From Antedon mediterranea (Eukaryota > Echinodermata > Crinoidea > Comatulida > Antedonidae), in NCBI RefSeq assembly GCF_964355755.1, contig NC_092680.1:2455001-2519000 (forward strand): 64,000 nucleotides of DNA, read 5' to 3'. Positions 46,201-55,540 of this stretch are shown in pieces. The notes below the pieces were generated by a model that was not told where the DNA came from, did not search any database, and saw nothing but the letters and a program-made list of their open reading frames with translations. The first letter of the stretch is position 1. Every line of letters begins with the position of its first letter. The position numbers and the translations under genes were made by a program.

Positions 46201-46557
46201 CTTACTGCTAGGAGGTAAAGGACTGGTCAAGTCTTGACCAGTTCTTGTGTTTACTTCTTTTTTAGTGCTTTTACTAATTTCTGTTAATGGAGGACCAATC
46301 TCAGTTGAAATATGGTTACTTTCCATTTGGATCCTTTTTAGGTCAGCTTGAATGAATTTCAACTTCTCTTGAGTAGAATTGACTTTATGAGAAAGACCTT
46401 CTATTTTATCTGGTGTTGTTTTGACTTTATCTGGTGTTGTTTTGACTTTATCTGGTGACACTTTGACTTTATCTGGTGATGCTTTGACTTTATCTGGTGA
46501 TGCTTCCACAACCTCAACAGAATGTCTGACTTTAGAATTCAGGCTTGCTGTGCTCTT
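31069..46557 (-). CDS. RCC1-repeat (beta-propeller) protein, 3' end not found
   Basis: Six minus-strand exons (46,557-46,005; 45,105-45,063; 43,086-42,888; 35,114-35,005; 32,138-32,014; 31,212-31,069) join with matching phases into 391 codons. Residues 1-60 contain about five S/T-PDKVK heptads. A Lys/Gln/Glu-rich probable coiled coil follows. From about residue 115 there are five RCC1 blades, each with a W/F-G-x-G...G-Q-x-G strand and an A-C/A-G-x-x-H-S/T motif: FLCWGCGEFGQNG, FAWGNGSSGQLG, FGFGNNFYAQLG, AVCGQNSYGQLG and YVWGNGRACG. A full propeller has about seven blades, so at least two more are expected below 31,069. RCC1-family proteins act as exchange factors or scaffolds. Blades 4-5 recall SERGEF, but orthology is unresolved. 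No in-frame upstream ATG is seen. Confidence 0.85.
31244..31877. mobile_element. TTAA-ended MITE, family 3
   Basis: 634 bp with inverted ends ttaaagaccccttccctgc and gtagggaatggggctttaa. The central part is CpG-richer (cgatcgacctctcg, cgatcgatcg, ccgcgcgcaatg) than the flanks. It encodes no protein. It lies inside the intron between RCC1 blades 4 and 5, ending 31 nt short of the 3' splice site of the 31,212 exon. Confidence 0.75.
32014..32138 (-). CDS. RCC1-repeat gene, blade 4 exon
   Basis: 125 nt between actatgtttag and GTGACA. It encodes QNSYGQLGTGDTEEIQSP, then HIACGAGHSIATT. Phase 2 in, 1 out. The donor GTGACA is weaker than those of the other exons. Confidence 0.88.
32300..32560 (-). 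repeat. Duplicated degenerate tRNA-like (SINE) fragments
   Basis: Two related blocks (about 32,317-32,383 and 32,469-32,545) each read, on the minus strand, tggtggttaacatg...tcctggwtcaaatcctgg. These resemble boxes A and B of a pol III promoter. They are tandem copies of a decayed SINE head inside an RCC1 intron. Confidence 0.45.
33281..33430 (-). mobile_element. tRNA-headed SINE (SINE-D)
   Basis: The minus-strand head at 33,430-33,370 has box A gtggtctagcagtgaa and box B ggttcaagtccc, closed by gtgg/ccac. It is followed by a body ending ccctgaagcacagctctctg. Its 5' flank is the start of the 39-bp array next door. Confidence 0.6.
33420..33710. repeat. 39-bp tandem array
   Basis: Seven copies of a unit of about 39 bp, agtctgtgctgatggctagg followed by gttaaattctatagaccac. 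Two copies are lengthened by an inserted aacatacctgt. The array starts at the SINE-D head. The 106-codon minus frame through it is a repeat artefact. Confidence 0.9.
34095..34253 (+). repeat. Retroposon-like 3' tail
   Basis: It ends gacaataaagatttatctta tcttatcttg. A polyadenylation-like motif with a short TTATC simple repeat is the pattern seen at CR1/L2-like LINE ends. No body recognised. Confidence 0.4.
34254..35004. other. Intron sequence, nothing recognised
   Basis: Part of the 2.9-kb RCC1 intron. AT-rich. Confidence 0.4.
35005..35114 (-). CDS. RCC1-repeat gene, blades 3-4 exon
   Basis: 110 nt between tctatgtag and GTAAGA. It encodes VFPHLLQPIAHHVVKSVA, CGEKHTLFLFSTGQIAVCG. It enters at phase 0 and leaves at phase 2, and follows a 7.8-kb intron that holds arrays, a MITE and a SINE. 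Confidence 0.88.
35141..35428 (-). mobile_element. SINE-B, tRNA-headed, with conserved central domain
   Basis: Minus strand. The head has box A gtggcgcagtgtgttgg and box B ggttcgaatcc. A central block follows, tgcctctctccacccaggtg then tataaaataggtaccggtta. The tail is gcagcgcattgagagcttgc ending in actatataaaa. The central block is of the kind shared by widespread deuterostome SINEs, but whether it is the named Nin-DC or Deu domain needs alignment. It lies in the 7.8-kb RCC1 intron, 27 bp upstream of the acceptor of the 35,114 exon. Confidence 0.75.
36490..37028. repeat. 30-bp tandem array
   Basis: About 18 copies of a 30-bp unit, ctatagagggcactataata plus atacattaaa. C/T variants (catcaa/cattaa) and a shortened copy occur near 36,795. 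The 193-codon minus frame (YYYSALYSLM repeated) arises because 30 is a multiple of three. Confidence 0.95.
37591..37746. mobile_element. MITE family 1, left end diverged
   Basis: The right end ttgatagtgtagacagagct is intact. The left inverted end is altered (gcgtctacgtccattgcatc). The interior carries cctttatggacatatcacta. Confidence 0.75.
39207..39280. mobile_element. MITE family 2, fragment (reverse)
   Basis: Minus-strand reading ttgaatatgtcattttaatg tcac and the end ttaaaggtattgtcccc match the left third of the 28.8-kb copy. Confidence 0.55.
41814..41975. mobile_element. MITE family 1 (near complete)
   Basis: Ends aagctctgtctacactatca and tttgatagtgaaaacagagc. It contains an extra internal duplication of cccaaatatggtagtgatat. 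It lies about 0.9 kb downstream of the RCC1 donor at 42,888, inside the intron. Confidence 0.85.
41976..42887. other. Intron sequence, nothing recognised
   Basis: AT-rich. An A-rich aataaataaagaaataaata stretch near 42,440 may be an old retroposon tail. Confidence 0.35.
42888..43086 (-). CDS. RCC1-repeat gene, blades 2-3 exon
   Basis: 199 nt between ctttaatttcag and GTAAGC. It reads QLGCGDKGSCASPQEVKL, ITSLACGSRHTVLVTQEG and KCFGFGNNFYAQLGYNF. Phase 2 in, 0 out. It holds the blade 2 CGSRHT motif and the start of blade 3. Confidence 0.9.
43262..43790. repeat. 119-bp tandem array
   Basis: Four to five copies of a unit of about 119 bp marked by cctaatttgcataacagtta, ggagcaccaggtgatctaca and ctaaaccaagcatgcaaggc. 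The start points fall near 43,268, 43,400, 43,519, 43,638 and 43,757. The middle copies are nearly identical. It lies in the RCC1 intron. Confidence 0.9.
43930..44041 (+). repeat. Hairpin-ended repeat tail with (AAAT)n
   Basis: gaggagcctattcacc and ttaggctcctcc are complementary. They are followed by gtgaaataaataaataaata. This is a typical retroposon 3' end with a stem. Confidence 0.5.
44042..45062. other. Intron sequence, nothing recognised
   Basis: AT-rich. The 63-codon frame at 44,155-44,346 has no support. Confidence 0.4.
45063..45105 (-). CDS. RCC1-repeat gene, micro-exon
   Basis: A 43-nt exon between ttttttcag and GTAAGT. It encodes ESNQVFAWGNGSSG with phases 1 in and 2 out, and supplies the first strand of blade 2. 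Gln completes across the next junction to give GSSGQLG. Confidence 0.85.
45462..45925. repeat. 20-bp near-perfect tandem array
   Basis: About 23 copies of caaccatcaatccaagccta. Only one internal substitution (accacc at about 45,848) and terminal decay are visible. It fills half of the 899-bp RCC1 intron and, with its decayed edge to 45,968, stops 37 bp from the splice donor. Because 20 is not a multiple of three, the 180-222-codon frames cycle QPSIQAYNHQSKPTTINPSL. They are artefacts. Confidence 0.97.
46005..46557 (-). CDS. RCC1-repeat gene, first recovered exon
   Basis: It carries the heptad repeat SPDKVKA/SPDKVKV/SPDKVKT/TPDKVKT/TPDKIEG, then a LSHKVNSTQEKLKFIQADLK segment (probable coiled coil), a Ser/Pro linker, and blade 1 from FLCWGCGEFGQNG to MMACGSSHTVVVT. 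The donor is ACAG then GTAATA at 46,004 (phase 1). The 5' edge is an acceptor-like tactaacag at 46,558. The frame has a stop just upstream and the first in-frame ATG is Met at QMESNH. The start is therefore either in another exon or internal. Confidence 0.85.
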
Positions 46558-47396
46558 CTGTTAGTAGCTCTTTCTTAATTTCTACATCCATTGGACCAAA
46601 TTGCATGTGTCAGCGGAATTCAAAAGAAAATTAATTCTCTAGATTCTTCAAGCCGAAAGAAAAAAAGCTAAAGTAATAAAATCACAATAAACATTGTTAA
46701 TGCTATCATTTCCGATAGAATATAATGTTTACAAATGTCACGAAATTATGTCTTTGGCTGCAAAAATGCTAAAGTCCATGTCAGACGTGACTATAAATTC
46801 AAACACTTACCAAATAAAACACACCGTAGAGAAGCAACGGATCATACAGTTTAAGCACTTGTTTTCAATTTTACAATACAATAAAACGACAAAATCTCGC
46901 TGCCTTTATTGATGAAAATTTTCTATGAAAAAAAAAGAGATATCCTAAAGCTGCTTATGATTGAAATTGAAGCATTGAGATGGTTAGCAAACATTGGATA
47001 ATAACTCAACCCAAACTACTGGATCAATAAGACAGTATTGCTTACTAATACGGCAATTAAATACATCAATATACACTGAAGAATAGCTATTGAAATTACC
47101 TTTTACAGAAACAGTTGCTCATAAATTGTTAAACACTTACCAGTTCTTCATATTAAAAAGAAACTCTAAATCAGGATCTTAGCAAAAGAATTTCCTCATG
47201 TTTTAATCACATCAGTTTTAAACATAACACGCTATAAATAATATAAAGAAAAACATTTATTTTTTTAATTAATTGAATTTGGTTTGTTTGAATTATCAAA
47301 TAATACATTTATATTGGAATTGTAATAGAATTCTAATGTTTCTAATTTTAATTAAATGTTTATTGAAGATGAGAATTTGCACATTTGGTAGACAAT
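46558..47396. other. Upstream of the recovered RCC1 exon
   Basis: On the minus strand an ATG at 46,591 opens a 19-codon frame (MDVEIKKELLTEEHSKPEF) that overlaps the exon in a different frame. Nothing else recognised. Confidence 0.35.
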
Positions 47397-47720
47397 TTTA
47401 AAGATATATTGAATATGCCGTTTTAATGTCACATAATACTTAATAGTTATTCACTTTGATAAAAAATTAGATAAAAAAAAAAATGATTTTCTGGGGGAAA
47501 AAAATGTAATTTAAAGCAAAAAATACCTAAATTGTCTGTCAGACCATAGTTTTTGGTTAAAATTAGTCATTTCTTTTATAAGTGAAATATTTATTTTTGT
47601 TGACTTCTTTGTTCTACACAAGTGAATAGGCTATCTTTATTAAAACTGCAAAATAACCTATTCAAAATCGGATTTTATTTAACATTATTTTTCATATTTT
47701 GGGGGACAATACATTTTTAA
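47397..47720. mobile_element. MITE family 2, copy
   Basis: The interior ttttaatgtcacataatact, gtttttggttaaaatta and the right end gggggacaatacatttttaa match the 50.7-kb copy along its length. The left terminus is degraded. Confidence 0.75.
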
Positions 47721-48155
47721 ACTTTTTAAACTGTACGCATTATGGATATCAAAATGGACAGAATTGTACTGGGAAGGTTTTGAACTAAATTTTAAAAAAA
47801 ACTGGGGTAGGTGGTTAGTTTAATTAGGTAATTATCTAATATTACAGGAGTATTGGGTATGCATCTGAAATGCTAAAATTCTAATACAGGTATTTCAAAA
47901 ATAAATTAAGTTTATGGAAGATGAGAATTTGCACGTTTTTTTATATGATTTGAAACTTTTTAAACTGTACGCATTATATTATGGATATCAAAATGACCAG
48001 AATTGTCTGGGAAGGTTTTGAACTAAATTTAAAAATCTTTGTAGAAGTCATGGATACCTGCTCTAGGCATGGAGGTAAACACACATACTGTATGTTTTAA
48101 CTCCATGCTCTAGGTGGTAGTTTAATTGGGTAGTTATCCAATATTCCAGGAGTAT
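47720..48155. repeat. Two-copy direct duplication
   Basis: aactttttaaactgtacgca, ggatatcaaaatg, gggaaggttttgaactaaat and caggagtattgggta occur twice (47,720-47,860 and 47,950-48,153), directly after the MITE. The two copies are interrupted by different small insertions. Confidence 0.7.
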
Positions 48156-50151
48156 TGGGTAGATAGATAGAAATCATTCTTTATTCTGAATATTCATTCA
48201 ATATTTGTACATTGTTCTTCCTTGAAGTCCAGTTAACACTTACAAATTACAAATATAAAAAATCAAAATGGAAAATACAATATCACAAGAAACAAGAGAA
48301 GAAGCAGTTAGATCAAATTTTTAAACGATTGATATGAAATGCTAAAATGATATAACATAAATTAAATGTTATTTAATTATAAAATGAAATGTTATCTTTA
48401 AATTTATAAAATAATAGATAATACATAAGTATAAAAATGGTCCTAAAATCAAGTGTGTATACTCTATTAATCCAATAAACTCTTGCTTTAATGCATATTC
48501 AGAGTGAATGACTGGTAAAGATTATTTCTATTTATAGCAATTTCAAAGTAATAATCATCTATTGTGTCGTAAACAAATATTGGAATACTGTACAATGTTT
48601 GTGCAAACATTAAGCATGCTTTGTTTACATTTGCCGAGACTTCAACAGGCCAAGGTGGATTTGATAATGTTCATGAACCATGAATCAAAGATAAATGTAA
48701 ATACAAGATGTCCTTTTGTGAAGACCTATGACCTAGAACATGTTAATTATTAAATTTATTTTGCACATACATTTGAGTTTGATCAAGTAGTAGTCAGAGT
48801 CAATTTGATTGATTCTAGATTCAGGATACTGCTTAACTTCCAAATAAATTAACATTTAAACAAAATGAAGTCAATTCAATTACGTCGTTGCAATAATAGT
48901 TGAAAATATGGTGAGACGAATATTATGTGGGACACATGTCTGAATACCATCAACAACACTATACATCTTTTCTTTCTTTCTTTCGTTTATTTACCCACAA
49001 ATATAAACTATAAACATGGTAAAAATAACATAAATAAACATAATACAAAAAATAGTAAACTAAAGGTGAGGAAGGAGCTTCGATCTGTCTCCTCCTTTTA
49101 AGAGGTGGAAAAGGGGGCTATAAAATGCTTCCAAGGAGGACCCCAAACCCCATAATCCCCATGACTACCCACAACCTACTTGCTCAGTAATATCGTCTGA
49201 AGCTATATTTAGGCATGGCAGCAGTTTACACAAAACAAACGCCCCAACATATAATTATTTCTAGGTCAGCACAAAAGGTTAAATATCCTAAAGTAAAATT
49301 AATTATTAAAAACTGGCTTATAAATGAGAAAGATAGTCAACAATTCGTTTCACACTATATGACTAAACTAAGTGAATTTATTACCTAGATACGTGAGGTA
49401 GACAATATAACCATACACAGGTAAAGTAGCAAAGGCAATAATGTCAACCGTATAGTATAACTATAATAATAATTAAAGATAATGTGTAACAGATAAAATA
49501 TAGTTGATAACTGTCTGTACTGTATCAGTTGAATTGCTTTAGTTTACTTATATAGTAATTTTTTCCATACAAATTACTTGTCAGGTATTCCATTCATGGA
49601 ACTAATTTGTCTGCTATTTACCAGATGATTTATGTCAAATTTAATAACTTAATTTAAATTTCATTTTAATAGTATATCGACTTTTCAAAGTCAATGGAAG
49701 GTTAGTTCAAATTTAGTAATTTTTTTTCTATTTTTTTGTTTTTATTTACAGTTAGTTTATGGACTTAAACACCCAAAGGTGTTGAAAAAACTAGAAAAAT
49801 GAAGATATTATACTATAAAAGATGGTTTCCAACATGATAATACCCTAAAGTCATTTAAACCAATCACATACTGGGCAGGTATGGCAACTAAACCATGTAA
49901 AAAGCAGAATGCACAAATAAATGGTACCGTAATTTATTTTTCTAAGTTAAAGAATTGCAACTGTACTAACAATATCGCCACTCAGAAAAACAAAACAATA
50001 GCCCCAAACAAGGATAAACAGTAAGGTAGAAACGAGAAAATATAGTTTGCTCTCTAGATTTGTCTAAACAAAAAATTGAGGAAAACTTTAATACAATATT
50101 TAAGTCATTCAATCCTTGTATGAAGCAATCATGTATTAAAAATAAACATAC
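48156..50151. other. No gene recognised
   Basis: AT-rich. The 63-codon frame at 48,562-48,753 has mixed composition but no splice support. Confidence 0.4.
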
Positions 50152-50304
50152 GTAAGGTGGTCAGAAAAAACTTCTTCTGTTTTCTGATTATCCACTGTTT
50201 GAATAATCTCAAAGCTTTGGTAAATAATTAGAAAGTATACATTACTGAGTGTTATTGATTCAACATGTTTTCCTGAGGCAGAACTACTTCCGACAAACGA
50301 AGAG
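50152..50304 (-). CDS. Weak candidate exon, unknown gene
   Basis: It lies between a T-rich acceptor (ttttttttgtttag) and a GTATGT donor on the minus strand. It encodes SFVGSSSASGKHVESITLSN, VYFLIIYQSFEIIQTVDNQK and TEEVFSDHLT. I do not recognise it, no partner exon fits, and chance frames in AT-rich DNA can look like this. Confidence 0.18.
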
Positions 50305-50692
50305 CTAAACAAAAAAAAACTTAATATACTAAAGTATGGTTCATATTTAATAAAAAACAAAATAGGAATTAGAAACAATTTCAAATCCAGCTGCCTCGCT
50401 TTTTAATACTATTATATAATAATTACGTGGAAAAATCTTTAAACAGTAAATAGCTTCATTCTTAATAGTTTACATAAATATGGATTCACATGAGCATAGA
50501 AATTAAGGCAATTAAATGTTCCTATGACGTAAACTAAAAATGCCAAAGGCTAACCACAGCCTTTACAGTATGAACAAATTGTGTGAATGTAAGTAAACTG
50601 ATGTTAAAATCTGTAATAGCACTATAGTAATACCAGTTAACAAATAAAAAAAATTTTTTTTACATATTTAGTATAGAAATTACATATTTTTG

Positions 50693-51032
50693 TTAAAGAT
50701 AATTGTCCCCCTAAACATTTTTTTTTGTGGAATACCTATGCCAATGTAATTTTAATGTCACATAATAGTTATTCACTTTGACCAAAAACTGGATCGGAAG
50801 CAAATTATTTTCCTGAAAAAAAAAATGCAATTTACTAAGCAAAAAATACCTAAATTTTCTGTCAGACAATGGTTTTTGGTTAAAATTAACTGTTTCTATT
50901 TTTTTTTATAAGTAAAATAATTACTTTTTTCTATAGAATTGAATAAATTTATTAAAGCTTCAAATTGGCCTATTCAAAATCTGATTTTATTAATCTTTAT
51001 TTTTCATGTTTATGGGGGACAATACATCTTTT
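50693..51032. mobile_element. MITE family 2, most complete copy
   Basis: 340 bp with ends ttaaagataattgtccccct and gggggacaatacatctttt. The interior taatgtcacataatagttat, tgtcagacaatggtttttgg and ttggcctattcaaaatctga is shared with the 47.4-kb copy. Confidence 0.8.
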
Positions 51033-51835
51033 GAAAGGAGGAGTACAGACAAGATTAGGTTTTTTCTACAATATAAAGAATTTAGCAAGGAAATTGATAA
51101 TATCCTTACATTTTTTCTAGGCTATTTAGTTAGAAGTTCAAGAAAATCCATAAACCATTGTGATGACATGCTTTCCTTAAAGGAAAATTAATTTCCATTT
51201 GAAGCTCAGTTATTGACTAAGATGGTTTATTATCTGGTCATTGTAGTATGAATAATAATAATAAATATTTATCGTACTATTGAGGAAAAATTTCTTAAAA
51301 AATAAATAAAAATGGAAATTTGCAATTGGACACTGTTGTGAATATTAAGCAAGCAAATATACACATGGCATTCTCTTAACAAATGTTTCCATCATAAAGC
51401 ATTTCACTGTAAATGATCCAGTCCTCCCAATGTATATTAGCGGGAGTAGGAGAGGATTTGGAATATCAGGGATGTCAAACCAGTCATTCTGATTCTTTGA
51501 TCTTGGTAAATCTCTATTGCAGCTCAAACGAAGCTACTGGGTGCAGGTGAACCTAATAAACAGCATGCTCCCATAACTGTTATTTTAGTTTAAATGGTAA
51601 GTTTAGGCGGTGTGTGCCTTATTAACCCCATGTCTACAACGAATCTAATCGGTTTTTAAGTGTGTTGGTAGTTTCAGAAATGACGACTACAGTTGGAAAA
51701 CTATTTCAAAATATAATAATTACTCGCTGTGAAAAAGTGAATCTCTTACAGTTCAGTCGTGCAATTTAGATTTGAAAGTCTAAGGTAATGTTCTCCTGTA
51801 TTTCTGCTTACATTGTAATTAACATCAACAGTTCT
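51033..51835. other. No gene recognised
   Basis: A 60-codon minus frame at 51,345-51,527 (includes QNDWFDIPDIPNPLLLPLIY) looks protein-like but lacks convincing splice sites. It may be a retroelement remnant. Confidence 0.3.
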
Positions 51836-51957
51836 TATCCGAGAAACCACCAGAACTATGGTCGAGCAGAGACTTGTTTGAACCTGTGAAAATATTATTA
51901 CAGTACTTTGGTTTGCGGCGCCCTGCCTTAACCGCTCGGCAACTCAACTTGACTGAT
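51836..51957 (-). mobile_element. SINE-A relative, diverged (minus strand)
   Basis: The minus-strand head ttgccgagcggttaaggcag and box B-like aggttcaaac are followed by catagttctggtggtttctc ggataag. This is the SINE-A head and body with many substitutions. Confidence 0.65.
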
Positions 51958-52213
51958 TGGTCAGTTAAAATGTTTTTCTTTTAATGTTTAGAGAGATTAT
52001 TTAGAGGGTTATGTTAATTTATAATTAGGAAAGTTTTTTAAATTAGTGATAACCATTATCAACTTGCACTCTAATTATCACCATTATATAATACACAGAT
52101 ATATATAGGGCTAAAGACAACGACGAGGTGTGTTATAATAGTAATACTGTACAGTTAATACCGAATATCCACTTCTGCCTCATCATCATGCACATGGTCA
52201 AGAAACGGATTAC

Positions 52214-53888
52214 GGTCGAAGCGGCAGCCAACCAAAGAGGCCACTAGTTCAATAACGGTAATCTGTATGGAGCGCTTTAATTGTCATTATTTTGTAATCT
52301 TTGATTGTCATTGTTTGGACAGGTTTTCTTTACCGTGGACGTAAATAACAATCTATAGTACATTATTACGTAATTTATTCTCTTTTTTAACAAATTGAAT
52401 GTGATACGTTCTTTTAAACGAAATGGCGAATCAATGATTACTTATTTGAACTGTTCTAAATGATATATATATGTTTAATAAAGTCAATAAAATACATTGT
52501 GGTGTTTGTATTGTATATCAATAATATAATAAGCAAATTATTAAGAATTATTTATATTTTTTCAATAAAGTATATCAAAATATATATATTTTGTTATTGT
52601 ATATTAATTAATTTGTAAAGTAAACTGGAAATAGTAGTGTTCACAATCATAGTTTAATTACAATTTATTTATTTAATATTCTACTTTATTTTATACCTTC
52701 AGATATATAAATATTTATCAATTTAAAATGAGTTTTAAATACTAAAATAAAAAGATGCAAGTGTATGTATGGTACGGTAATCAATTACGCGAATTTCTTT
52801 TAATAACTCGACTGGTGGCCAGCAATAGTGCTGAAGAATGTGCGCGTTCCTCTGGCGTATAAACGTAAATGTTTAACGCACCCTATTACTAATAATAAAA
52901 ACCAAGATTCTATAATCCCTCTATAGTATTAGTACAGTATGTAAATGAGATATAAATATTCGGCAATACCGTACGTAAATTAAAATTAAATTATTATTGC
53001 AATACTGTATAAAGATTCAATAGTATGTACACAAGATATAAATATTCGGCAATACTGTACGTAAATTATTAATGCAATACTGTATATAAAGCCGATTTTC
53101 CACTAGGCGAATTTGTTCGCGCGAATCAAACGTTTCGAAGAGAAAAAAATCGCCTACTCTCTTTCCACTACATGAGCGAATAGCTGCGACGTTCATGTTC
53201 CTCGCGTGGTTGCTGAGCATTTCGATTCGCATGAGTGCTCATGAAAGCGTCATAGCTCATTTCCTGAGCTCTGATTGGTTGCGCAATATTTCGCTTCGCA
53301 AAAAGTAGAAACAATTCAAACTAGTAAATTTCGCTGAAGCGAAAAATCAAAGGAACTAGAATTCGTCGAAGAAGGCAGTATGACAGACAGAAACGCGAAT
53401 ACGCATGTGCATAGCATGACGCTTTTGATTCGCGTGAACAAATTTGCCTAGTGGAAAATCGGCTTAAAGATTTGATATTACGTAAATGATATAAAGATTT
53501 GGCAATACTGTACATAAATTATTAATGCAATACTGTATATTGATTCAATAGAAGAGTGCTCTCTAAATTATTAATGATTCGATAGTATGTAAATATATTT
53601 CGATAGCATGTAAGTTAATATTAAAATACAAATAAAATATACATTGATTTATCGGCAGGCAAACTTAATTATTTAATAGAAATATAAAGATTCGATAGTA
53701 CATGATTTGGCTTATATTTATTTAATTTTTTCTATTTTTGACCATACCGGTACTCCTTTTATTACTTTACCTGTAACTCAACTCGACAAAGCGTTGACAA
53801 CCACAATCAAAGATTAAAGCGCACATGGCGTTCCATACAAATGACGATATGAAATTGGCGGCCGCTTTGGTTGGCGGCCGCTTCGACC
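52214..53888. mobile_element. 1.7-kb terminal-inverted-repeat element, non-autonomous
   Basis: The left end ggtcgaagcggcagccaacc aaag...tgtatggagcgctttaa is mirrored at the right by ttaaagcgca...ttccataca...ctttggttggc...cttcgacc. The arms are about 95-105 bp with small indels. The interior is AT-rich with several subterminal copies of attcggcaatactgtacgta. It has no transposase frame. A different MITE (53,089-53,465) is inserted inside. The 70-codon frame at 53,825 is just the right arm. Confidence 0.75.
53089..53465. mobile_element. 377-bp CpG-rich MITE nested in the larger element
   Basis: Perfect or near-perfect inverted ends aagccgattttccactaggc gaatttgttcgcg and cgcgtgaacaaatttgccta gtggaaaatcggctt. 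The interior is rich in ttcgc/gcgaa motifs, unlike its AT-rich host sequence. No coding potential. It sits within the 52,214-53,888 element, so it inserted later. Confidence 0.85.
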
Positions 53889-54494
53889 ATACTACTCCCA
53901 AGAAACATACCAGACAAATCACAGTGCAGACTAGCCTATTTTATATCAAATCAAAGCCCAGCAGCCTGCTGAGCAGGGAACCACACTGTTGTAACTTAAC
54001 CATAAAAACTTCTAAAAAAACATTTATATACAAATAACTTATATTAACTATGAGTACAACAGTATGTTTATAATCACGTATTCAAATGTCTAGCAATCAA
54101 CAGCTAATTTCTACAAATTTACCTATTACAGTACAATTCTTTAAACTCTGCAAACTTTTTGCTTGTTGTCACCATACCAATATGAAAAGGTCAATGATTC
54201 TTAATTGGAAATCCAGACGCAATCACCAAATCGAAATGCTTATTATGTATTTAAAATGTTGTAATTATGTTTTGTTTGCTAGTAAACAAGAATTACTTAT
54301 ATATTGTAACCTAGTATTTAACTTAAATTTTTTATGTTTACCTTATTTAAAAAAAGACAGTTTTAAAAGTTTGTTTTTCTAAATAAAGTAGCTGGATAGA
54401 GACTACCAAAAATTAAAGGTCATGCATAATCAAAACAAACTTATTCGAGGTATATATTCAGAGCGTCATTCTGACGACTGGAGCATTCTTTACT

Positions 54495-54673
54495 TCTCTA
54501 CGGAGCGTCATTTATGCCTTTATTAACGTTAATAATATAAATAGTACTACGGTAACTGCTCAAGTGGACCCAATTTAGCACCAGGGTAGCACAGTGATAT
54601 AAAATAGAAATAAGTCACTACTTTCAATATCTTTTCGTATGTTAATACACTGTGCTCAAGTGGACCTAATTTG
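54495..54673. repeat. Left arm of a 2.7-kb inverted-repeat locus
   Basis: ctacggagcgtcatttatgc ctttatt, agtactacggtaactgctca agtgga and acactgtgctcaagtggacc occur in inverted order at 57,013-57,192. Confidence 0.8.
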
Positions 54674-54784
54674 AAGTCGCTTAAATGTTTAAGAGGCATC
54701 TGAAGGCAAATTTACGTTGCGTTGCGACTTAGAACTTATCTTTTTGGAAAGAATTCGGCGCATTATAAATATGAATTGAATTGA
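54674..54784 (+). mobile_element. SINE/LINE tail inserted in the left arm
   Basis: agaggcatctgaaggcaaat ... gcgcattataaatatgaatt gaattgaat is a typical SINE 3' end. The host sequence atcttttcgtatgttaatac actgtgctcaagtggac is present on both sides. This indicates either an insertion within a duplicated segment or an unusually long target duplication. Confidence 0.5.
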
Positions 54785-55085
54785 ATATCTTTTCGTATGT
54801 TAATACACTGTGCTCAAGTGGACACAATTTGGCACCAGTGGAGCACAGTGATATAAAATATAAATAATTCACTGAATGTTAATATCTTTTCGTATTTAAA
54901 ACATGGAGAAAAAATACTTCTGGAAATACTTCAAAAATATTTCAAACTTGCTATATATGTTAAATATCGGTTACTCCATCCGTAATGCAAAAGAAAAATT
55001 AGTTTCAAGCCATATCAGTGATTTTAATAACTTGCGTTTGTCTAAGATAAATACTTATTTAGTGTCCCTGGGAAGTGCAAATATT

Positions 55086-55330
55086 CATTGAAATATGAAA
55101 TTAAATATTAAGTCTCCAGTACTAGCCCACCACCATGGAGCTAATAATGAAAATAGAGCCCATAATTGCACTTGTACTTATTACTATACATAGTCACCTA
55201 TGATAATTGTGATAATGTTAACATTTCAACTATCCAGATGCTACTTAAAAAATTTAGGTGGGGTTTTCTACTCTAAAATTTCGACTTCATATATGCCTAA
55301 GGCCTATCCCGAAATTGGTCTAGAAATCGG
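55086..55330. repeat. Direct repeat, copy 1 of 2
   Basis: ttcattgaaatatgaaatta aatattaagtctccagta, aatagagcccataattgcac and ggtggggttttctactctaa match 56,764-56,995 in the same orientation. Confidence 0.8.
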
Positions 55331-55540
55331 CATCTTTGCAAATGTTCTATATTTTATCTTATTTCACTCTTCATTAACCCATACATAAACCATCGGAGAC
55401 AAACTATCTGTTTAAAACATGTTTATTCTGGGATGATTCTGGCCAAACACACCAACTACCATAAACGTTTATTCATAACATATTACAATACAATATCTTT
55501 ATCGTTACCAATGTAGCAACATTGATTAACAAAATCACAA

